From NCBI RefSeq assembly GCF_019279795.1, contig NC_056730.1:606609383-606673382 (forward strand): 64,000 nucleotides of DNA, read 5' to 3'. Numbering within the stretch: position 1 is the stretch's first letter; every line of letters starts with the position of its first letter. This stretch comes from Protopterus annectens. Its lineage: Eukaryota; Chordata; Ceratodontiformes; Protopteridae. The notes beneath the pieces are model-generated. The model did no database searches, was not told the origin of the DNA, and worked only from the letters and a program-made list of their open reading frames with translations. The translations under genes were made by a program, and so were the position numbers. Shown in pieces: positions 22,552 through 33,592 of this stretch.

Positions 22552-23554
22552 CTAGGGGTCATTAGACTGGTGAGCTGCACACTTAGCAGCAGCAATTTCA
22601 GAAAGTAGTAACAAATCCTGTAGTAGGTGATCAATGTACAGGTAATTTTTAATAGGTGCCCCAGAGGATGTTAAAAAACGTCTTTCTTTGCATAAGGTAC
22701 CAAAGTCATGAACAACACCATGGGCATAGCGTGAATCAGTGTAGATCGTAACAGATCTGTCTTTGGCCATTTTACATGCATGCGAAAGTGCCACTAATTC
22801 CACGGCTTGTGCGGAGGTACCAGGTTGGTAATTGTCCAGTTTGTAAAATCTCAGATGGCGTACAGACTGACCATGCAGCCTGGAGTTCACCAGAATAATT
22901 TCGTAAGCAGGATCCATCCACAAAAAGAACTAAATCAGGATTAAGCAAAGGAATTTCATGCAAGTCTAACCTGGGAGAAAGAACAGTGTTAACAACAAGT
23001 ACACAGTCATGTGATTTGCCCTCATCACTAGTTGGTATCAAGGAGGCAGGGTTTAATGGTGGGCAACGTGTAATTTGCACAGCAGGATTACTTAATAAAC
23101 TTAACTCATATTTAGTGTGGCAAGCATTAGAAAGATACTGGGTTTTAGTTTTTAAGAGTAGTGTTTGTACCGCATGAGGTACTGCTAGTATGGTATCATG
23201 ACCTAAGGATAATGGTGCCGCCATATCAACCAAAACAGCAGCGGCTGCCACCGCTCGCAAACAGGGTGGAAAGCCAGAGGCGACAGGATCCAACTGAGTG
23301 CTGTAATCTGCTATAGGTCAATAGCCCCCTGTGCGCGCTTGTGCCATTAGACCCAGGGCGGTCTTGTTTCTTTCACAACAAAAGAAAACAAATGGTTCAG
23401 AGTAATCTGGGAGCCCCAGAGCAGGTGGGTTTATCAGTGCTGTTTTAATAGCCTGAAAAGCATTTTCATGTTCAAAGAACCAAGGAAGAGGATCTGTAAC
23501 TTCCTTCTTTAGAAGCTGTAACAGAGGGGCCGAAATTTCTGAAAAATTGGGCAC
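22552..23554 (-). pseudogene. ERV RNase H and connection domain remains
   Basis: Fossil RNase H region. Readable blocks are LVLFVDGSCL, TSAQAVELVALSHACKMA and VTIYTDSRYAHGVVHDFG, the usual D-E-D layout, with the connection domain upstream (FEHENAFQAIKTALINPPALGLPD). Lies between RT and integrase as expected. Broken. Confidence 0.8.
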
Positions 23555-23836
23555 CCACTGTGTACAATAGCCTGCCAGACTGAGAAACCCCCTGAGTTGT
23601 CTGAGTTACAGGGTGAGGGGCAGTCTGAATGGAGGTGATTCTACTTGGAAATATTTGACGCGAACCCATAGAAATTGTGTCCCAGGTATTGCACCTTTTC
23701 CTGGCAAAACTGCAATTTAGATTTATTTACCTTAAAGCCTCGCTCAGCTAAAAACTTAAACTAGAAGGGAGTCATCTACAGAAGACTTAGTATCTTGTGA
23801 AGCTATAAGAATATCGTCCACATATTGGACCAAAAC

Positions 23837-24385
23837 TTAACGTGGTGGTAACAGTAAATCCTGTAGTTGTCTGTGCATTTCTCTAGAGAATAGGGTTGGA
23901 GATTCTACATATCCCTGGGGTAGTCGGGTCCAAGTATACTGTTGGCTCTGATAAGTGAATGCAAACAAATACTGACTATCAGAATGTACTGGAAGAGAGA
24001 AGAAAGCTGATGAGATATCTATAACCGTAAGATAACATGCTGTCGGTGGGATACAGCTTAAAATCGTAGCTGGGTTTGGTACGACTGGAAAAACAGGCAA
24101 AACAGCTTTATTAACTTCTCGCAAGTCTTGCACAAATCTGTAAGCTTGTTTACCAGGTTTCTTTACCGGCAGTATTGGAGTATTACATGGGCTTGTTGTA
24201 GGGACTGTAATTCCTTGCTGTGCCAAAGCGGAAATGACGGGGGCAATACCAGATACAGCCTCAGTCGTCAGAGGATACTGTGGTACATGAGGTAGTTTTG
24301 CCCCAGGTTTTAATGTTATTTTTACAGGAGTTGCTGTAATCAGAAATCCAACATCATTATCATGAGTGGTCCATTGCTGAGAGGG
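23837..24385 (-). pseudogene. ERV reverse transcriptase remains
   Basis: Fossil RT start: SPCNTPILPVKKPG, RFVQDLREVNKAV, LTVIDISSAFFSLPVH (motif A) and FTYQSQQYTWTRLPQGYVESP. It is cut at about 24390 by the 3' end of the L2-type LINE. The region that continues the palm domain lies at about 23660-23836 in poorer shape. Confidence 0.85.
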
Positions 24386-25125
24386 TAATGAGTTTAAATT
24401 TATTTATTTATTTATTTACATTTGTTAACCGGGAGTGTCTGACCGGACATAGGTCCATTTTCAGCAGAGGCCCGGGGAAAAAAGCTCCGCAGTTAAAATA
24501 AACAGACAGTAGTTGCATTGGATTATGTAGCGATTAACAGTTTAACATAGCAATTAATTAAAAACATATTTACAGATGAAGAACATAGTACATCAGTAGA
24601 CAGCTAGAATCTTTATCTGCAAAGTACATAACAGACATTAACAAATGTTACAATAAGAAGTTCCTGCTGTATAATAAGTACTAGGCTTTTGAGCATCTGA
24701 GTTTGCTATAATCAAGGTAGTTAGTGGGGTGGAAAGAAAGGTAGTGGTTGGATGGGGTGGGTGATATTAGAGTGGGAGTTGCAAGGGCATAGCTAGCATG
24801 TTTTTTTAGGTGCACTTTTAGTAAAGTTTTGAAGTGGGTGCATGATGCTACGGAGGTAATTGTGGGTGGGAGGGAGTTCCATAACTTGGCTATGGCGCAA
24901 GAGAATAGTGCTTCACCAGCAGAGTTATTGGCTTTAGTGATCTGCAAGTGATTTTTGTTGCTGGATCTTAGTGGTCTGGTGGTGCGATGGGGTTGGAATA
25001 GATTCTGGAGGGATGGGACATTTAGTGGATGGTTTACTAGTTTGTGGGTGAGTGAGAGTTGATACCATTAAAGAAGGTGATGGAGTTCAAGCCAGCCCAG
25101 TTCAGCAAGTGAGAGACAGTGGTGA

Positions 25126-26206
25126 CTATGGTAGGATGCCCCTGTGGCGAATTTGGCGATTTTGTTGTAGCAGGTCTCTAGCTTGTTTAGATCGCATTGC
25201 CTTAGGTTGGTATATATTAGAGAGGCATAAAGTAGGGTGGAGATAAGGTGGGAATTTGCTACTGAAATCTTTGCTGCTTTGGTGAGAAGTTGCCTTATTT
25301 CTGTATAAAGCTCCTATTTTTTTGTGGTCTTTTTTTATGGTCGTGGATATGTGAATGTCAAATTTTAGTTTACTGTCTATTTCCACTCCTAGCAATTTGG
25401 TGTGTTCAGTTGGGTATATAGTGGTGTTGTCTTTTGCTGTGATGTTAAAGTGAGAGTTGTTTTGAGTATGTTTGGTGGGTTGGAAGATGAGTAGTTTAGC
25501 TTTGTTTGGGTTGAGTATTAATTGGGCATCAGATAACCAAGTTTCAACAGAGGAAAAGGCTTCCTGTGTGACTTTTTACAGTTTGGGTAGGGACTGGGCT
25601 GAGCAGATGATGGTTGAGTCATCTGCGTATTGTATGAGTGTGCCATGTTTGGTGGCAGAGGCTAGATTATTGGTGAAAACAGAGAAGAGTAGGGATCCAA
25701 GGATGGATCCTTGTGGAACCCCTATGGAGACAGGTAGTTGGGAAGATATGTCATTCTGCCATACAACGGATTGTTGGTGGTCAGACAGGTAGCTCTGAAA
25801 CCAGTTGATGACTGATTGAGAGAAGGATAGGTTACTGAGGACAGAGATGAGTTGTTTGTGTGGCACCATGTCAAATGCTTTAGATAGGTCTAGGAAAGTA
25901 GCAGAGGAGAGATAGCCATTGTTTTTATGCTGAAGGATAGTGTTAGTAAAGGAGAGTAAGGCAGTGGTGGTGCTATGGTTTGGTCAGAAACCATGCTGAG
26001 TATTGGAAAGGAAGTTTTTAGTAAGGAGGTAGTCTAAGACCTGAGAGTGTATGTATCTCGCTAGTATTTTGGAGAGTGGAGAGAGAATAGCTATGGGGTG
26101 GTAATTGGTTAGTTCTGTGGAGGGGACCGCCTTTGTGGAGGGGAATTATATGTGATACTTTCCACAGTGTGGGAACGTAACTTTCTGACCGAGATCGGTT
26201 TATCAA
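25126..26206 (-). pseudogene. L2-A reverse transcriptase remains
   Basis: RT palm pieces in several frames: SHIIPLHKGG near 26150, the VPHKQLISVLSNL and WFQSYLSDHQQ region (25576-25869), SIGVPQGSILGSLLFSVF (motif B) and QYADDSTIIC (catalytic YADD), then LGVEIDSKLKFDIHI (25320-25395). Frameshifts and stops separate the pieces, so it cannot encode a working RT. Confidence 0.8.
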
Positions 26207-27178
26207 GATGGATACTGGGTAGGCCAGAGCATCAGCTGTGATTTGTAGGTATTCACTTGGGAGGTTGTCTGCTGTAATTTGGTGGGCTTAAGTTTAGTTA
26301 AGAGTTTTTTTTATGTTGGAGGTAGGTACAGGAGAAAAAGAGAAGGCAGCGGGGAGATTACTAGTTGAAGGTGTGGGTTGGAGGGGAGGAGGGGGTTGTG
26401 TTGTTTAGCTAGTGATAGTATGGTTTGTGTGAAGTGTGTGTTGAATGAGGTAGCAATATTGTTGGAGGAGTGAGGGATGTTAGGAGGAGGGGTACTGACT
26501 TTACCTGGGTGGAGGATGGAGTTTATGGAAGACCAGAATTGTTTGGGGCTGTGTTGGGAGGAGTCTAGGGCAGACTGGTAGTATTGGAATGTGTCCTGTT
26601 TTATTAGCTTTTTGACTCTATTGTGTAGTTCTAGGAATTTCTGTCTAGTTGAGGGGGTTTTCGTTTTGCGCCAGTGCTCCCAGGCTTTATCCCATGTTTT
26701 TCATTTCTGACTTAGTGGATTTCTGTAGCCATGGGGAGAGTTGTGCTTTGGTTCGGGAAAGTCTTATGGGGGCATGGTAATTAAGGATGCTCAGGAAGGT
26801 AGCATTAAAAAATTCAACTGCGTCATCAAGACTGAGGTACTTTAGAGGATGCCAGTTACATTCTTTGAGGGATGACATGAATGTGAGTGGGTTAAAGTTT
26901 AGTTTTTTACGTATTTGACAGTAAATGACAGGTTTAGCTTGGTATAGGTATTTTTTTAGTAGGAATGTTGGGGAGTGATCACTGAGGCTATCTGATAAAA
27001 AGCCTGTTATATATGACTGGGGGCTCTTACTGACTAGTATCCAATCCAGGGTGGTGTGCTTGCTGGAGTTTTTATTTATCCTGGTTGGCAACTGGACTAG
27101 TTGGGTGAAGCCATGAAGGTTTACATGATGGATTGGATGGTTGCCAGAACAGGATTGCCAGTCAATATTGAAATCACC

Positions 27179-27745
27179 TTAAATTATAGTTTCTTGGGGG
27201 AGATGGTGGGTAGACCAGCTGAGGAGGTTTTCTAGTGGATTGATGTTTTGGCCATGTAGTAAGTAGCATCCAATTATGTTGATGGTTTTGTTTTGGTTTA
27301 TTTTGAGGTTGGTATATATTATTTCTTCATTGCCTATTTGTGGAGCTGATGATTTTAAGATCTGGATGTTTAGATGCTGTTTAAATATTATAACTACACC
27401 GCCTCCTTTCTTGTTTAGCCGATCTACTCTTAGTATGCCGTAACCGGTAGGGAGTATTTGCTCACTGGTAATGTGAGGTTTTAGCCAGGTTTCTGTCAGG
27501 ATGACTATATCTGGGGAGTACAAGTCTATGGTGGCATGGAGTTCATGGACTTTGTTGGATATACTTTTAATATTTAGGCTTAGTAGAAGGAAGTCACTTG
27601 GCTTTCTATTGGCTGTGATATGGGAGAAGTTGTGGTTTCTAGTCTGATTATGAGGATTGGGGTTGGAGATGGTAGGGCCAGGGTTGGGGTGAATGTCTCC
27701 ACTTAGGGCTAGTTTTGATATGCATGAGGTTATTAGTTTTCTCAA
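27179..27745 (-). CDS. L2-A endonuclease domain with an upstream 2A-like motif
   Basis: A 188-residue frame. Residues 12-24 read LALSGDIHPNPGP, a 2A-like translational-recoding motif (core DxxxNPGP). The APE-type endonuclease then begins: LLLSLNIKSISNKVHEL, DIVILTETWLKP (catalytic Glu in TETW) and GGGVVIIFKQHL. The frame stops at 27179, and the rest of the domain continues in other frames (SDHS near 26970). 2A-like motifs near the N-terminus of L2/CR1-clade elements are known; here the function would be separation of the upstream peptide. Confidence 0.78.
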   Translation of the reverse strand: MRKLITSCISKLALSGDIHPNPGPTISNPNPHNQTRNHNFSHITANRKPSDFLLLSLNIKSISNKVHELHATIDLYSPDIVILTETWLKPHITSEQILPTGYGILRVDRLNKKGGGVVIIFKQHLNIQILKSSAPQIGNEEIIYTNLKINQNKTINIIGCYLLHGQNINPLENLLSWSTHHLPQETII

Positions 27746-28916
27746 TTTTTGAATGTGTTTGTTTATTCGGGAAACTTTGATTGTGCTCTGTGGGTAATAG
27801 GTATGGTGGGAGGGTTACTATGTGAAGTTGTAGGGATGCTTTATGTTTGAGTAATATAGTTGGTAGAATATGTGTGGGGGTGCATAGGGATGGTTCTTGA
27901 GTTGGTGGGAGGGGAGCTGAGTGAGGGTGAGACATAAGTGGTGGTGTGAGTAGTAGTACAGTGGTAGTGGTTGTGGTTGAGTGGAGGAATGATGGAGCTT
28001 TGGTAGGATGTAAGATATGCAAGGAGAGTGCATGCAGTGAGTATAGGTAAGGTATGCTTGTACATGTTAGTTGAGGAGGTGTGAAAGTAGTGGGAAGATA
28101 GAGGAGGTAGTGCTGGGTTAGTGCTGTGGTTGGCTATTGGAAAGATGGGAGGGGTTTGTGAGTGTAATAAAGGTAGGACCACTGGGGGCGGGAGAGAATA
28201 GGGGGCAGGGTGGGGAGCGAAGCGGGTAGAGACCCTGTTAGTAGCTCTTATGAGGGGGCTGGAAACAATCGGGTAACAGAGTAAACTGGTAAATGAACAT
28301 ATTGATAGTGACAAAGGGTAGTTGTAATTTTAAAAATGGTGCCTGCCACAGGTAATATTTATTAACTTTGGGATTGGCTTAAGGTAATAAACAGGGAAGG
28401 GGGGGGGACAAGGATGTGAGCAGGCAGTTATTTTGTACTGCTGCTAATGAGCCAAAGCAAAGACAAGTTTGTGTTTAAGAAACAATCAAAACTGACCAAG
28501 GACTGCTTTGAAACTATAAGTCATTTCTTAACCATTTCTCAGGTGGAAAAACAGGATAACCTTGTATCAGTAGGCTACTGTAGTCTCAGTTTAAATTAAC
28601 AAACACACAGTATTGATCAGTTATGGATACTATTTCCTAACAGAAGGGAATAAGAGAGAAAGTGGAAGATGTGTGTCTGTGTGTGTGGGCTGCTTACAAG
28701 CCAAAGCAGAGTGCTCTCCAGGGGAAAATGAATATTGGCTCAAACAGGTAGACACATACTCAAAGTTAACTTTAGCTGTTTGCAGACAGTTCAGACCTGG
28801 ACTGCGCCTTTCTTGTAAGAATGAAAGCTGATTCATAGCATTTATAAGTGTTTGCTGTACCTGTTTCTGCCTGTTTTGTGAAAAAAAAAGAAAAAAAAGA
28901 AAAAATATCTCTTGTT

Positions 28917-29142
28917 TTTCCTGCTTTACTAGTTTAGTCCAGTTTCAGAGTTGCTGATTCCTGGGCTTTGGTTGTAGTTCCTGTGTACTGTTTCCTTGCC
29001 TTATTTGGGGGAAGGGAAGCTACCTTGCTTTCCTGCTTTACTAGTTTAGTCCAGTTTCAGAGTTGCTGATTCCTGGGCTTTGGTTGTAGTTCCTGTGTAC
29101 TGTTTCCTTGCCTTATTTGGGGGAAGGGAAGCTACCTTGCTT
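28917..29142 (+). repeat. 112-bp tandem duplication in the CR1-A 5' UTR
   Basis: Two copies with a 112-base period. The unit from CTGCTTTACTAGTTTAGTCC at 28921 recurs at 29033 without any difference that I can see, to GCTACCTTGCTT at 29142. It looks like a promoter monomer of the kind that some LINEs stack in their 5' UTR. Confidence 0.9.
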
Positions 29143-29255
29143 ACCAGTGGGAGTGGGAAGCATTGAGCTGCCTTTGTCCAGTTTTGTGAGGTTTCAGCCA
29201 GTAACTAGTAGTTTATTGGTCGTTTGGGCCAGTTTCTAGCTTTTCCAGCCCCTGG

Positions 29256-29262
29256 TATAAAA
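29256..29262 (+). promoter_or_regulatory. TATA-like box in the CR1-A 5' UTR
   Basis: TATAAAA about 360 bases before ORF1 and after the tandem repeat. LINE promoters are usually internal and TATA-less, so this may be chance. Confidence 0.3.
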
Positions 29263-29630
29263 CGCTAAACGTGCTAGCTGATTTAGCGGAGCTGCCACTG
29301 TTGCACACTAGGGCAGTGCGGTTAAGCAGGTTTAAACTATTCGGCTACCTAAAGTCCACTCTTCAAATTTTCCCTTAAAACTACCTTCCTCGAACTATAC
29401 TACTGATCAAATCAGTATCCTATAACTAAAAGATCAACTCTACTTGACTCCAAGTAGACTATTCTCTATCTATTAAACCTAGCACTTGCTCCTACAGTAC
29501 TTATTACCTTGATACGGCACTCTTGTCATAGATAGTACCCCAAAAGGCAACCCCCATTTCTCGGTCACCCACGTCCCCGGAATCTTTTTTTAAAGTTTTT
29601 CGTCTACCCTTCTAGCATGTCGAGGATCAG

Positions 29631-30551
29631 TTGCTAGTGTCCTCTCCTGCTCAGCTGGTGAACCTGGGAATATTGAGGCAATGTTTCAATTGCCTCATGT
29701 ACACAGACAACCCTTTCCTCCTCCCACAAAACACAAATACATGCGAGAGATGCAACTATACGGCCAAACTGGAGGCTGAGCTCTCTCAACATAGGACTGG
29801 CAAGACCAGTCAGGAGGAGAAGGTTACCACACACACTATAGACCCAGTCTCACATAGTACCATTACAACCTCAAATCATACACATAAACACACAAAGACA
29901 TACTCGAGGCTCTGATCAAAAATCTACCAAAACAGCAGAGGCCACCAAAGCAGACACCCAAACAACCACCACCTCAGAACACAACACCCGCAACACATAG
30001 ACCTCACAGTCAGAGTGTCAAACAGTCACAGCCCTTAAGGCCAAACACAATGCCAGACACACTAGTCATTGGTGACTCCATAGTCAGACACACTGATGTC
30101 CCGCTCACCAGACTGAGTAAGGAGAAGGTCACAGTAAGCTGCCTGTCGGGTGCTAGAATCCGCCACATAATGCAAGCACTCAGGTCTCTCAACAGCAGGT
30201 ACAAATATGACTCAGTCATTGTCCACGCTGGTGTAAACGACCTGAGACGTACCTCCTTGGACTACATGAAAAGAGACATTGAGGAGCTCTCTGATTATGT
30301 AGCCCAGGGCAGGTATGACCCTGACCTTGAGCAGTATCCTACCTTCACCAAGAATGATGCCACAATACAGAGATAAGATGATCAGCTTTAACAATTGGCT
30401 TAAACACTGGTGTCATTCAAAGGGGATCCAGTATCTGTCTGCCTGGGATGACATGCTGGACAAGCCACGCTGCGCAAGGGACGGCTTGCACCTGTCACCC
30501 TGGGATTCGGATATTGGCAAAGGCTCTTGCCACCCCATAGTGCCTTTTTAG
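29631..30551 (+). pseudogene. CR1-A ORF1 with an SGNH-hydrolase (esterase) domain
   Basis: The first part (29631-29915) has CFNCLMYTD and CERCNYTAKLEAEL, a zinc-binding pair followed by a helical start, as in CR1 ORF1. The second part (30050-30551) is an SGNH-type esterase: LVIGDSIVRH (GDS block with Ser), VIVHAGVNDLRR (GxND block), and RDGLHLSPW (D-x-x-H block) in a shifted frame at about 30476. All catalytic-block residues are visible, but frame changes separate them. CR1 ORF1 proteins bind RNA; the esterase role is unknown. Confidence 0.75.
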
Positions 30552-30604
30552 GCAAGGCTCAAATTCTAAACCTACCACCCTAGAACACAAAAAGGAAAAA
30601 ACTA

Positions 30605-31581
30605 ATGGTAATGCTGCTCAATGCCAGAAGTCTAAATCTCAAAATGCACGCACTCGAGGCCCTTCTCAGTATGGAGAACATCGATGTTTGTGCTGTGACA
30701 GAAACCTGGTTCAAGGCTCCTGAGAGCACCCCAGAGCTATCAGGTTTTACCTCATATCATGCGTTCCGGCCCAAAATCCGGACAATACCAAGAAAGGAGG
30801 GTATCCATATTCATCAAGGACACCCACACCTCAAGACTGGTGGCAACGCACGATGCATCGGAGACCATCCAGGTGCAATTAACCATAGGCAAGACTGCTC
30901 TGCAAATTGTAGCATGTTACAGGCCACCCTCACAAACTCAGGAAACTCACATGGCCTTCCTGAAAACACTAGAGGGATAAATGTATCACCAAACACCATC
31001 ATACTAGGTGACTTCAATTACCCTAATATAGACTGGGAACACTACTCAAGCCCAAACACCCTAGCCCAAAAGTTCCTGGAATTCATAAACTCAAATGCCA
31101 TGGAACAACTAGTCACCATCCCCACAAGAGGAGATAACATACTTGATCTCATCATCACGAACATGGGAGCACAATGTTCAACACCGAAGTATACCCCTCA
31201 CTGGTGAGATCAGATCACAAACTAATCTCGCTGGAGGTCCTCATCCCATCCCCACCTCCAATTAAAAGAAGCACAGCAAAGAAATTCTCCAAAGCCGAAT
31301 TTACACTTCTAAAAAATAGTGTAGTCTTCTTTCAGGCCCCGAGCCGGCGGAAAACAATACTCAAGCCGCTGAATCACTTAAAAGCCTTCTACCAGCACCT
31401 GCAGGACTGCATGGATAAGGCAATCCCAAGCAAAACAAAGACTCTTTGTACCAAAGGCAAGCGTCCAGTCTGGTGGACCCCAGCCATAAACAAACTCTAC
31501 AACAAAAGGAGGAAGCTACTACAAGATAGAGCAAAATCCTTAAAAGGTAAGACACCCTTGATCACTATAAGTAAAAACTAA
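30605..31581 (+). pseudogene. CR1-A APE endonuclease
   Basis: LLNARSLNLKMHALEALL (Asn block), DVCAVTETWFKAPE (catalytic Glu), then in the next frame VACYRPPSQTQETHMAFLK, back to ILGDFNYPNIDWEHY (GDFN block) and in another frame LVRSDHKLISLEV (SDH block, catalytic His). Three frames within 600 bases show at least three indels, near 30790, 30960 and 31180. The APE fold is complete in content but not in frame. Confidence 0.8.
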
Positions 31582-31819
31582 GAGCTCTCATAAAATCATC
31601 CAAAGCAAATTTGAGAGAAAAATAGCTAAAGACTCAAAAGACAATCATAAGGCCTTCTTTAGCTATGTTAGAAACCTAGGAGGAAACTCCCAGATATGCT
31701 CAGAACTAGTTCAAAATGATGTGAAGATTACTGATCCTACAGACATTGCCAACATACTGGCTGACAGGTTCAGTGCAAACTTCTCCCCTCCCCAAAGGAG
31801 AGATATCTATACCAAATGA

Positions 31820-33078
31820 GTGCAGCCCCCAAACATCTCCAGCCCAAGTGAGAACTGCTCTCTCCAAAGCAAAAACACAGCATCCATGGGACCCGATGGT
31901 GTCCCCGGCTGTGTGCTCCACGAACTCAATGAGGAATTAAACCCACAGCTAGGACAGCTGTTTAATCAAAGTCTTACCTCTGGATACGCACCCAGGAGTG
32001 GCGCACTGCAACTGTGGTCCCACTTCACAAAGGCGGTGCCTCCACAGACCCTGGAAATTACCGGCCCATTAGCTTGACAAGCCTTATCTGCAAAGCCATG
32101 GAGAGGATCATAATGGACCTCATAAATAAAGACATAGGGAATTTGCAGACTTTGGATCCAACCCAGTTTGGCTTTGTCAAAGGCAGATCATGCCTTTTAA
32201 ACTTGGTTGACTTTTGAAACAGTCACCAAAGCCATTGATGAGGAAAGGCAGTCCATACAGCCTACCTCGATCTGGCTAAGGCCTTCGATACAATACCCCA
32301 CTCGGGTATCATTGAAAAACTCATCAGCTTAAATGTTAACCCATACATCACAAGATGGGTTGCAAACTGGCTGAGTGACAGAACCCACAGGGTCAGAGTT
32401 GCTGGCGCCATGTCAGACTCAAAACCTGTCACAAGTGGTGTCCCACAGGGCTCAGTCCTGGGCCCACTCTTGTTTGGCATCTACTTTTCCCAAGTACAAG
32501 CAAACACAGGAGGGTTATGGCTGACAAAGTTTGCAGATGACTGCAAACTGGGCGCCATAGTAGAAAACACATCTGACACAGATATCCTTCAGAAGGGTCT
32601 CACAGAAACGGATAACTGGTGCCAGAGCCACGGCCTAAAGTTAAATGCCAAAAAATGCATAGTCATACCCTTCGGGAAAAACAAGGTTACCCCTAGCTAC
32701 CAAATAGGTGGCAATCCACTGAGCACAGAAGAAGTTATCAGGGACCTGGGGACCCAGGTTGATAGTAGTCTGTCATTCGACAGCCATGTAGCTAAAGTAG
32801 TTAGGAAGTCCTTCTACATTGCCCACCTTATCATGAAGGGATTCTCATCTAGATCAAGGGAGGTCATAGTCTCCCTTTACTCATCACTCATCAGACCAAT
32901 GATTGAGTACAATGCCCCATTCGGAATGTATCTGACCCGACACTTGCAGCAGCTGGAGAGGCCACAAAAGTTCCTCACCAAAAGGATAAAGGGTCTCAAA
33001 AATCTGTCCTATGCTGCCCGACTGAAAGAACTCCAGCTCTATTCAGTCGCACGCTGCTCAGAGGTGACCTTTGCCTAA
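31820..33078 (+). pseudogene. CR1-A reverse transcriptase
   Basis: Motifs in order are VPLHKGG, NYRPISLTSLICKAMERII, QFGFVKGRSCLLNLVDF, AYLDLAKAFDTIPHS (motif A), SGVPQGSVLGPLLFGIYF (motif B) and KFADDCKLG (catalytic FADD, about 32530-32541), then the thumb to LYSVARC. A stop at 32215-32217 just after LVDF comes from a lost base in a T-run; CR1-C has exactly the same change, while CR1-B reads through as IDFFESV. One G is missing near 32240 compared with CR1-C. Confidence 0.85.
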
Positions 33079-33422
33079 CATACAAGGCCATGTCAAACCC
33101 AGATTTGATGAATATGCTTCACCTCAAAAATCTAGATCCATCAGAGCCACAAGGCGGGAGACTTAAACCTCGACACGGCTATTAATAGGACGTGCTGGAG
33201 AGATAGATTCATCACCCAAAGACTCCCTATGCTGTGGAACAAAATCCCGGTACATGTGAGGCAGAGCACCTCGCTGGCCTTGTTCAAGAGAAATCTTGAC
33301 CAATGGATGGGAGATCGCAGATATACCCCAGGAATTACCTCAGTGTCACTGCTCGACAGAGGCACAGCAAAATAATGGGTATAGTTCCCCATACTAAAGG
33401 GGTGGCGTAAGCCACAAAACAA

Positions 33423-33489
33423 TGGGCTAGGCTTATAAATGCCCTCGGGCAGATAGCCTAGTATGAACCTATAAACCTATGAACCTATG
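33423..33489 (+). repeat. CR1-A 3' terminal block and GAACCTAT repeat
   Basis: GGGCTAGGCTTATAAATGCC, then GATAGCCTAGTATGAACCTA and two more 8-base repeats. The same block closes CR1-C, the SINE at 22267 and the tail at 45466. Confidence 0.85.
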
Positions 33490-33592
33490 AAAGGTGGTAT
33501 AGCAGTTAAATACTTAATAGTGGTGTTAAGTTGGAGAGACACTAAGCTCCTCGTGGGGCCTGCAGCAGAGTCCCAATGCTAAATACTAATTT

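Larger units (their letters stand above)
24390..28350 (-). mobile_element. L2-A: L2-type non-LTR retrotransposon
   Basis: Minus-strand LINE of about 4 kb, nearly full length. From the 5' side: a Pro/Thr/His-rich N-terminal region (27841-28314), a 2A-like motif followed by an APE endonuclease (27179-27745), a linker with LSDHSPTF (26687-27091), RT pieces (about 25126-26206) with YADD, a C-terminal region ending in LWNSLPPTITS...FKTLLKVHLKKH (24681-24947), and a 3' UTR with the GGCCTCTGCTGAAAA block and a (TAAA)n tail at 24398-24421. The RT is broken by several frameshifts and stops, for example between 25869 and 26018. Inserted in the ERV RT. The same 3' end occurs at 43895 and 52975. Confidence 0.82.
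28360..33489 (+). mobile_element. CR1-A: near full-length CR1-type LINE
   Basis: Plus-strand LINE of about 5.1 kb. It has a 5' UTR with a 112-bp tandem duplication (28917-29142) and a TATA-like box (29256), ORF1 (about 29617-30551) with a cysteine pair region and an SGNH-esterase domain, an APE endonuclease (30605-31230), RT (about 31820-33078) and a 3' UTR ending in (GAACCTAT)n at 33461-33489. It lies in the ERV between RT and protease, directly 5' to 5' against L2-A. Coding parts carry several frameshifts. The last 1.7 kb is about 97 percent like CR1-C (56163-57872). The 5' end is approximate. Confidence 0.83.
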
